Source: an uncultured Treponema sp.
GTDB taxonomy: Bacteria; Spirochaetota; Spirochaetia; Treponematales; Treponemataceae
DNA: 43,367 nucleotides
Direction of reading: 5' to 3'
Assembly (NCBI GenBank): GCA_934667505.1
Contig: CAKULY010000019.1
Location: forward strand, 1-43,367
The notes under the pieces were generated by a model. It was not told the DNA's origin. It saw only the letters and a program-made list of their open reading frames with translations, and made no database searches. Shown piece by piece: positions 38,980-43,367 of the stretch. Both the position numbers and the translations under genes were made by a program. Every line of letters starts with the position of its first letter. Position 1 is the stretch's first letter.

Positions 38980-39594
38980 ATGGACCTAAAAGCATTATAC
39001 AATCTTTCTTATGGAGTGTTTATACTTGGCACAAAAAATAATGGCAAAATAAACGCTTGTATAACTAATACCTGTATTCAAGTTGCTTCAAGTCCAACCC
39101 GATTCGCAGTTTCTCTTTTAAACACTAATTTTACCTGCGCTATGCTAAAAGAATCTAAAAAGTTTTTGCTTTCTGTGTTAGATAAACGTTGCACATTTGA
39201 TGTTATAAGGCGTTTCGGCTATCAAAGCGGCAAAAATACTGATAAATTTTACAATTTTGAATACAAAACAGATTCAAACGGGGTGCCATATATTGAAAAC
39301 TGCTCCTGTTCTGTAATTTCTTGCCATGTAATTTCAATGCAAGACTTAGGAACTCACACGCTGTTCATTGCCGAATTAGATGATGCCTTTATAACTTCTA
39401 ATGAAAAACCTTTAACCTATGCAGATTATCAAATGAATCTCAAGCCAAAAACTTCTGTTTCAAGTGAAAGAAAAATTATTGGCTGGAGATGCAAAATTTG
39501 TGGCTATGAATACATGAACCCACAACTGCCTTCTGACTATGAATGTCCTGTTTGCGGACATCCGGCAGAAGACTTTGAACCGATTTACGAATAA
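38980..39594 (+). CDS. Flavin reductase-like protein fused to a rubredoxin domain
   Basis: The 204-residue protein has an N-terminal flavin reductase/FMN-binding domain (LYNLSYGVFILGTKN, NACITNTCIQVASSPTRFAVSL) and a C-terminal short rubredoxin domain (WRCKICGYEY ... CPVCGHP) with two CxxC pairs for one iron. This is the architecture of high-molecular-weight rubredoxins, which pass electrons from NAD(P)H to oxygen- or NO-detoxifying flavodiiron proteins in anaerobes; that use is inferred. ATG 38980 has AAGGAGA 5 nt upstream. A likely promoter is TTGATA (38937-38942), 18 bp, TAGTAA (38961-38966). Its stop lies one base from the converging acyl-CoA synthetase stop. Confidence 0.88.
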   Translation: MDLKALYNLSYGVFILGTKNNGKINACITNTCIQVASSPTRFAVSLLNTNFTCAMLKESKKFLLSVLDKRCTFDVIRRFGYQSGKNTDKFYNFEYKTDSNGVPYIENCSCSVISCHVISMQDLGTHTLFIAELDDAFITSNEKPLTYADYQMNLKPKTSVSSERKIIGWRCKICGYEYMNPQLPSDYECPVCGHPAEDFEPIYE

Positions 39595-39595
39595 A

Positions 39596-41371
39596 TTATT
39601 CTGCCTGGTCAGAATCCTTTTTTTCTTCTTTATTCTTATCATCGTAGTTTCGCTTGACTTTTTGGGTGGTTGTCATTTCCATCAGCTTGTCTAGAATTTT
39701 AATTCTAGAAATTCTTGCATACGGCTGAAGCGTCTTGTTTATTTTGTCTACGATTGATTGAATCTTATTTTTTATTTCAGAAGAATTAAAGTTTTCACTT
39801 CGCTTTTGTCCAATTTCTTCGTAAGCTGTATCGCTAGGGTAAATAAGAGCTTCAATTTCTTCAGAAGAATCATCATTTTCTGCTTTGTAGCCACGCACAA
39901 CGATTTGCTGAATGCTGTCGCACAATTGGAAAGAATCTTCAATTTCTTCTGGATAAACATTCTTGCCGCCGGAAGTTACAATCATGTTCTTTGCTCTTCC
40001 GCGCAAAATTACATAATTGTCCTTGTCAATTTCGCCAAGGTCTCCGGTTTTAAAAAATCCGTCTTCAGTAAAAACTTTTTTTGTTTCTTCCGGCATATTG
40101 TAGTAGCCTTTCATTACCATAGGACCTTTTACAACAATTTCGCCAATTCCTTTTTCATTTGGATTAATGATTTTCATTTCCATCATTGGAGCAAAATATT
40201 TTCCTACGCTGTGAATTTTAAATCCTTCGATTGGATTCAATGCGATTATAGGAGAAGTTTCTGTAAGCCCGTATCCTTGAATAAAGTCAATTCCAGCCGC
40301 GTTATACGCTTTAAATACGCTAGGAGCAAGTGGACCGCCTCCGCAGATAGCAACTCTAAGCGTGCTTAGGCTTGCTTTTTTTAGAATAGGCATAAATAAT
40401 TTGTGTCCCAAATTGATATGAAATGCTTTTTTTAGTACATAGCAGATTTGCATCATCAAACCCATAAGCGCAGAAACAAAAATGCCTTTTTCTTTTATTC
40501 CCTTCTTGATTCCTGCCAAAAGCTTGTTGTAGAGTAATGGAACTCCAAGCATTATGGTTATTCTTCCTTCTTTAAGCTCTTTTAAAAGCCGGCTTACAGA
40601 CATGCTCTTGCCAAATACGATTTCTGCTCCCACGGAAATAGGGTTTATAAAAGCCGCTTGCATTGTGTAAGCATGATGAATCGGCAGCAAGGCGTAAAAT
40701 GTATCTGTAGGAAGAATTTGAAGCTGAGTTTGAGCAATAAAGCAGTCGCTTATAAGATTTTCGTGTGTAAGCATTACTCCTTTCGGCGTTCCTGTAGTTC
40801 CAGATGTAAAAAGAATTGCCGCAAGGTCGTTCGGTTCGCACTCTTCGTTCATTTTAACTTCTGCTGGTGGTTCAAGATTTAGGCAGTATGCATCTGAAAG
40901 TTTAGGAGTCAGAGAAAGAACTTTTATTTCTGGATTTGCCTTTGAAATGGTTTCGTATTTTTCATCATCTACGAATATCATTTTAGGTTTAGCTGTATTT
41001 AAAAGATTTTGAACTTCTTTTTCATGCAGCGCAAAGTCTAGAGGAATAGTTGTCGCCGAAGCGCACAGAATTGCAAGATAGGTAATTGCCCATTCTGGAG
41101 AGTTTTTTCCTGTAAGCGCTACGTGATCTCCTTTTTGAATTCCGTTTGCAGTCATCCAAGCCGCTAGTTTTTTTATTTTTTCGTATGCTTGTGAATATGT
41201 GAATGTGCGCTTAGTTCCGTTTGGTCCGTCGAAGTCTGTAAAACAGTTGTTGTCCTTAAAACGTTCTGCGCTTATCTGTATAAGTTGTGGAAAAGTCGGC
41301 CATTCTGTGCTAAAAACTTTGTTTCTGTACGGATCTAGTGCTTGCCATGGTTTTCGTTCTTTTTTTGCCAT
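39596..41371 (-). CDS. Long-chain fatty acid-CoA ligase-like AMP-binding enzyme
   Basis: The 591-residue adenylate-forming enzyme has the AMP/ATP loop AILFTSGTTGTPKGVMLTHE, QGYGLTETSPI, the hinge region FFKTGDLGEID, LRGRAKNMIVTSGGKNVYPEEI and the C-terminal Lys segment TTTQKVKRNY. It activates fatty acids with ATP and CoA (or another thiol). Treponemes scavenge host fatty acids, which fits. The tail is highly charged (DDKNKEEKKDSDQAE). ATG 41371 is chosen with GAGG 10 nt upstream rather than a TTG at 41389. Substrate length cannot be told. Confidence 0.88.
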   Translation of the reverse strand: MAKKERKPWQALDPYRNKVFSTEWPTFPQLIQISAERFKDNNCFTDFDGPNGTKRTFTYSQAYEKIKKLAAWMTANGIQKGDHVALTGKNSPEWAITYLAILCASATTIPLDFALHEKEVQNLLNTAKPKMIFVDDEKYETISKANPEIKVLSLTPKLSDAYCLNLEPPAEVKMNEECEPNDLAAILFTSGTTGTPKGVMLTHENLISDCFIAQTQLQILPTDTFYALLPIHHAYTMQAAFINPISVGAEIVFGKSMSVSRLLKELKEGRITIMLGVPLLYNKLLAGIKKGIKEKGIFVSALMGLMMQICYVLKKAFHINLGHKLFMPILKKASLSTLRVAICGGGPLAPSVFKAYNAAGIDFIQGYGLTETSPIIALNPIEGFKIHSVGKYFAPMMEMKIINPNEKGIGEIVVKGPMVMKGYYNMPEETKKVFTEDGFFKTGDLGEIDKDNYVILRGRAKNMIVTSGGKNVYPEEIEDSFQLCDSIQQIVVRGYKAENDDSSEEIEALIYPSDTAYEEIGQKRSENFNSSEIKNKIQSIVDKINKTLQPYARISRIKILDKLMEMTTTQKVKRNYDDKNKEEKKDSDQAE

Positions 41372-41389
41372 AAAAATATTCCTCTGCAA

Positions 41390-41654
41390 ATGATAACTAA
41401 CTTAAATTTGACACTTTTTAAGACACTAATCGTCCTGTAAAAAATTGCCATTTACTTAAGTTTAATTATAGAAAATTATATTGATAAAATAAAACTCAAT
41501 TTCCAAAATAATATTTTATCACCTTTTTCGCATTGTACAATCGTAAAATTAAGTTTTATGTAAAAAAAATGAACTTTAGGTCTAAATATGAAAATTATGT
41601 TTTTTGGGATTGTGGATGTGCATGGAGAGGGCGATAAAAATGGCGGAAGGTTTT
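41390..41654. other. AT-rich intergenic region
   Basis: This is the largest non-coding stretch apart from the small-RNA candidate beside it. It carries a perfect 10-bp inverted repeat, TGATAAAATA (41482-41491) and TATTTTATCA (41512-41521), possibly an operator or weak terminator, and a more G-rich patch at 41606-41650. A minus-strand open frame at 41476-41682 has no recognisable protein and no clear start signals, so I do not call it. Confidence 0.5.
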
Positions 41655-41751
41655 TTAAATAAACAGAGCCTCCGAATAACAACGTTATCCAGAGGCTCTG
41701 CCGTCCGGTTTACCGGACATCGGAGAGAGTTTATCAGCTTATTTACAAGCT
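41655..41751 (-). ncRNA. Candidate structured small RNA (~97 nt)
   Basis: Read on the minus strand, a good promoter (41786-41758) is followed by three hairpins: CAGCTT/AAGCTG (41752-41735), GTCCGG-TAAA-CCGGAC (41718-41703), and CAGAGCCTC/GAGGCTCTG (41700-41664) with an inner ATAAC/GTTAT stem, ending in TTTATTT. Promoter, compact structure and terminator-like end together suggest an independent small RNA of unknown class. An alternative is a structured 5' leader of lysA on the plus strand. Confidence 0.55.
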
Positions 41752-41757
41752 GTCTAT

Positions 41758-41786
41758 AAGATAGTTTATATTAGTTTAAATGTCAA
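41758..41786 (-). promoter_or_regulatory. Promoter of the candidate small RNA
   Basis: On the minus strand: -35 TTGACA (41786-41781), exact consensus, 17-bp spacer, -10 TATCTT (41763-41758). The predicted start is near 41751. Confidence 0.5.
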
Positions 41787-41881
41787 GAGTTTTTTTTATA
41801 TTTTTTATTTTTTTTATGTTTTCTAATAAAAATGCTAGAAAAAGTTTTATAAAAGTTTTAAAGTTTTTACAGAGGATTTTT

Positions 41882-43138
41882 ATGTCTAAATACTTTCCAT
41901 TAAATAATGAACAGTTGCATGAACTTGTAAAAAAGGTTCCTACACCATTTTATCTTTATGATGAAAAAGCAATTCGCAAAAATATGAAAGACTTTACAAA
42001 GGCTTTTAGTATTTTTCCTTTATTTAAAGAACACTTTGCAGTAAAGGCCTGTCCTAATCCGCATATTTTAAAAATTTTGGCACAGGAAGGTTGCGGGGCA
42101 GACTGTTCTAGTCTTCCTGAACTTATGCTTAGCGAGCTTGCGGGAATAAAAAAAGAAAACGTAATTTTTACTTCTAACGAAACTCCTGCTCAAGAATACA
42201 GATTTGCTTATGAGCGTGGAAATATAATCAATCTCGATGATATAACTCATATAGATTACTTAAAAAATGCTTTGGGTGGAAAACTTCCTGAAACAATCTG
42301 TTTTAGATATAATCCAGGCCCGTTAAAAAAAGGCGGAAACGCAATTATTGGAAAACCGGAAGAAGCTAAGTATGGACTTACCCGAGAGCAGCTTTTTTCT
42401 GCCTACAAAAAGTGCTCTGAAGAAGGCGTAAAGCATTTTGGACTTCACACTATGGTTGCTTCAAACGAGTTGAATCCTGATTTTTTCGTAGATACTGCAA
42501 AAATCCTTTTCGAACTTTGTGTTGAATTAAAAGATAAGCTAGGAATTAGAATTGAATTTGTTGATTTAGGCGGAGGGCTTGGAATTCCTTACAGACCTGA
42601 GCAAGAAGCGGTTTCTTATACGGAAGTCGCTCAAAAAATTCGAAAGCTTTACGACCAGATGATTGTTCCTAACGGACTAGATCCGCTTGGAATTTATTGG
42701 GAGTGCGGGCGTCCTATAACAGGTCCTTATGGCTGGCTTGTTTCCACTGCGATTCATGAAAAACATATTTATCGTGATTATATAGGTCTTGACTCCTGCA
42801 TGGCAGACCTTATGCGTCCTGGAATGTATGGGGCGTATCACGAGCTTACGGTTAGCGGAAAAGAAAATTCCCCTAAAACTGAAGTCTACGACGTGGTAGG
42901 CTCTTTGTGCGAAAATTGTGATAAATTTGCAGTTCAAAGGACTCTTCCAAAAATTGATGTTGGCGATCTGGTTATTATTCACGATGCAGGCGCCCATGGC
43001 AGAGCGATGGGCTTTAACTACAATGGCAAGCTTCGTTGTGGAGAACTCCTTTTGCAGGAAGATGGTTCTGTAAAAGAAATAAGACGCCGCGAAACAATTT
43101 CAGACTTGTTCGCAACTTTGGATTTTAATGATTTATAG
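41882..43138 (+). CDS. lysA: Diaminopimelate decarboxylase
   Basis: The 418-residue fold-III PLP decarboxylase has the PLP Lys in FAVKACPN (K55), GLHTMVASN, the phosphate-binding DLGGGLGIPY, ECGRPITGPYGWLV (family EPGR with Cys for Pro), GSLCENCDKFA with the active-site Cys, and DAGAHGRAMGFNYNG. It makes L-lysine from meso-diaminopimelate, completing the pathway begun by the aspartokinase and DapL. A related amino-acid decarboxylase cannot be fully excluded. ATG 41882 is chosen with GAGG 9 nt upstream; the frame is open from 41780 but that part is low-complexity leader. A short terminator follows. Confidence 0.87.
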   Translation: MSKYFPLNNEQLHELVKKVPTPFYLYDEKAIRKNMKDFTKAFSIFPLFKEHFAVKACPNPHILKILAQEGCGADCSSLPELMLSELAGIKKENVIFTSNETPAQEYRFAYERGNIINLDDITHIDYLKNALGGKLPETICFRYNPGPLKKGGNAIIGKPEEAKYGLTREQLFSAYKKCSEEGVKHFGLHTMVASNELNPDFFVDTAKILFELCVELKDKLGIRIEFVDLGGGLGIPYRPEQEAVSYTEVAQKIRKLYDQMIVPNGLDPLGIYWECGRPITGPYGWLVSTAIHEKHIYRDYIGLDSCMADLMRPGMYGAYHELTVSGKENSPKTEVYDVVGSLCENCDKFAVQRTLPKIDVGDLVIIHDAGAHGRAMGFNYNGKLRCGELLLQEDGSVKEIRRRETISDLFATLDFNDL

Positions 43139-43199
43139 TCTGAAAATCGAGTTTTGCAGGATTGTAGAAAATATCATAGAAATGATTGTTTTTAGTTAT

Positions 43200-43217
43200 C
43201 CCGAACTTCGGGTTTTT
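43200..43217 (+). terminator. Terminator of lysA
   Basis: CCCGA-ACT-TCGGG followed by TTTTT; a short but GC-rich stem 61 bp after the stop. Confidence 0.65.
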
Positions 43218-43367
43218 AGAAAGTTTTAGAAAAATGAACAAAAGCGTAAGCGAATTTACAATTTGTGAAGATTTTGTGCGATAAGAACAGTTAAGGGGAT
43301 GTCTAATAAGTTCTAAATGTCATTGTCGTACTTGATACAACAATCTCTAAATGATTGCAATATATGC
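43218..43367. other. Intergenic end of the window with a hairpin
   Basis: No coding frame is convincing here. ATTGTCGTA (43322-43330) pairs with TACAACAAT (43336-43344) with one mismatch. The preceding GGGGATGTCTAATAAG recalls the stem of the terminator at 6779-6821. It may be the edge of an interspersed element continuing beyond the window. Confidence 0.35.

Noticed and set aside
41476..41682. Minus-strand 68-residue frame
   Set aside because: Low-complexity translation without ribosome site; it overlaps the end of the candidate small RNA.
41780..41881. Upstream extension of lysA
   Set aside because: Phe/Ile-rich translation of a T-rich leader; ATG 41882 has GAGG and begins the family N-terminus.
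43290..43367. Start of an insertion sequence at the window end
   Set aside because: There is a hairpin but no transposase frame or clear terminal repeat; too little sequence to support it.

Overview
The window looks like a chromosomal segment of a spirochaete of the genus Treponema, probably a gut, rumen or oral commensal rather than T. pallidum. The evidence is the AT-rich DNA and the chemotaxis operon cheA / cheW-cheR-like / cheX / cheY, which is the treponemal arrangement. Spirochaete-style lipoproteins, a MetQ-type lipoprotein operon and a GGGtGRT-family protein point the same way. I saw no rRNA, tRNA, CRISPR array, transposase or prophage genes.

Layout. (1) 1-2.3 kb is a small accessory region. 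It holds the 3' end of a GGGtGRT gene whose last 36 bp are duplicated around a palindromic insert, a complete type III toxin-antitoxin locus (promoter, three pseudoknot repeats, attenuating terminator, ToxN/AbiQ-type RNase), a GC-rich interspersed element, and a VapBC-type pair. (2) 2.3-10.5 kb covers carbohydrate and transport genes: a GH13 lipoprotein amylase behind a G9 tract, a small protein plus a GNAT enzyme, a sugar ABC transporter (lipoprotein and two permeases, no ATPase), and a split chromate transporter. (3) 10.6-24.2 kb is housekeeping: purine nucleoside phosphorylase, a nucleotidyltransferase, aspartokinase-homoserine dehydrogenase, acetolactate synthase small subunit, a putative membrane metalloprotease, an MBL-fold hydrolase, a pentapeptide-repeat protein, MurI, isocitrate dehydrogenase, DapL and an outer-membrane-type protein. 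(4) 24.4-29.3 kb is the chemotaxis operon. (5) 29.3-31.9 kb is a methionine-type ABC operon whose binding protein is circularly permuted. (6) 31.9-38.9 kb is addBA on the minus strand. (7) 39-43.4 kb has a flavin reductase-rubredoxin protein, an acyl-CoA synthetase, a candidate minus-strand small RNA and diaminopimelate decarboxylase.

How the genes fit together. Aspartokinase-homoserine dehydrogenase, DapL and LysA give the aspartate to DAP to lysine route; IlvN belongs to branched-chain synthesis; Icd supplies 2-oxoglutarate, and MurI makes D-glutamate for the wall. The amylase and sugar ABC genes suggest growth on starch-like glycans.

The observations most worth checking are the lobe-swapped MetQ (29348-30193), the type III TA locus whose three antitoxin repeats show compensatory base changes (863-974), a set of ten genes whose -10 box ends only 6-9 nt before the start codon with no Shine-Dalgarno (leaderless-looking mRNAs), and the candidate small RNA at 41655-41751. 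All calls come from reading the sequence and from memory of protein families; no database search was run.
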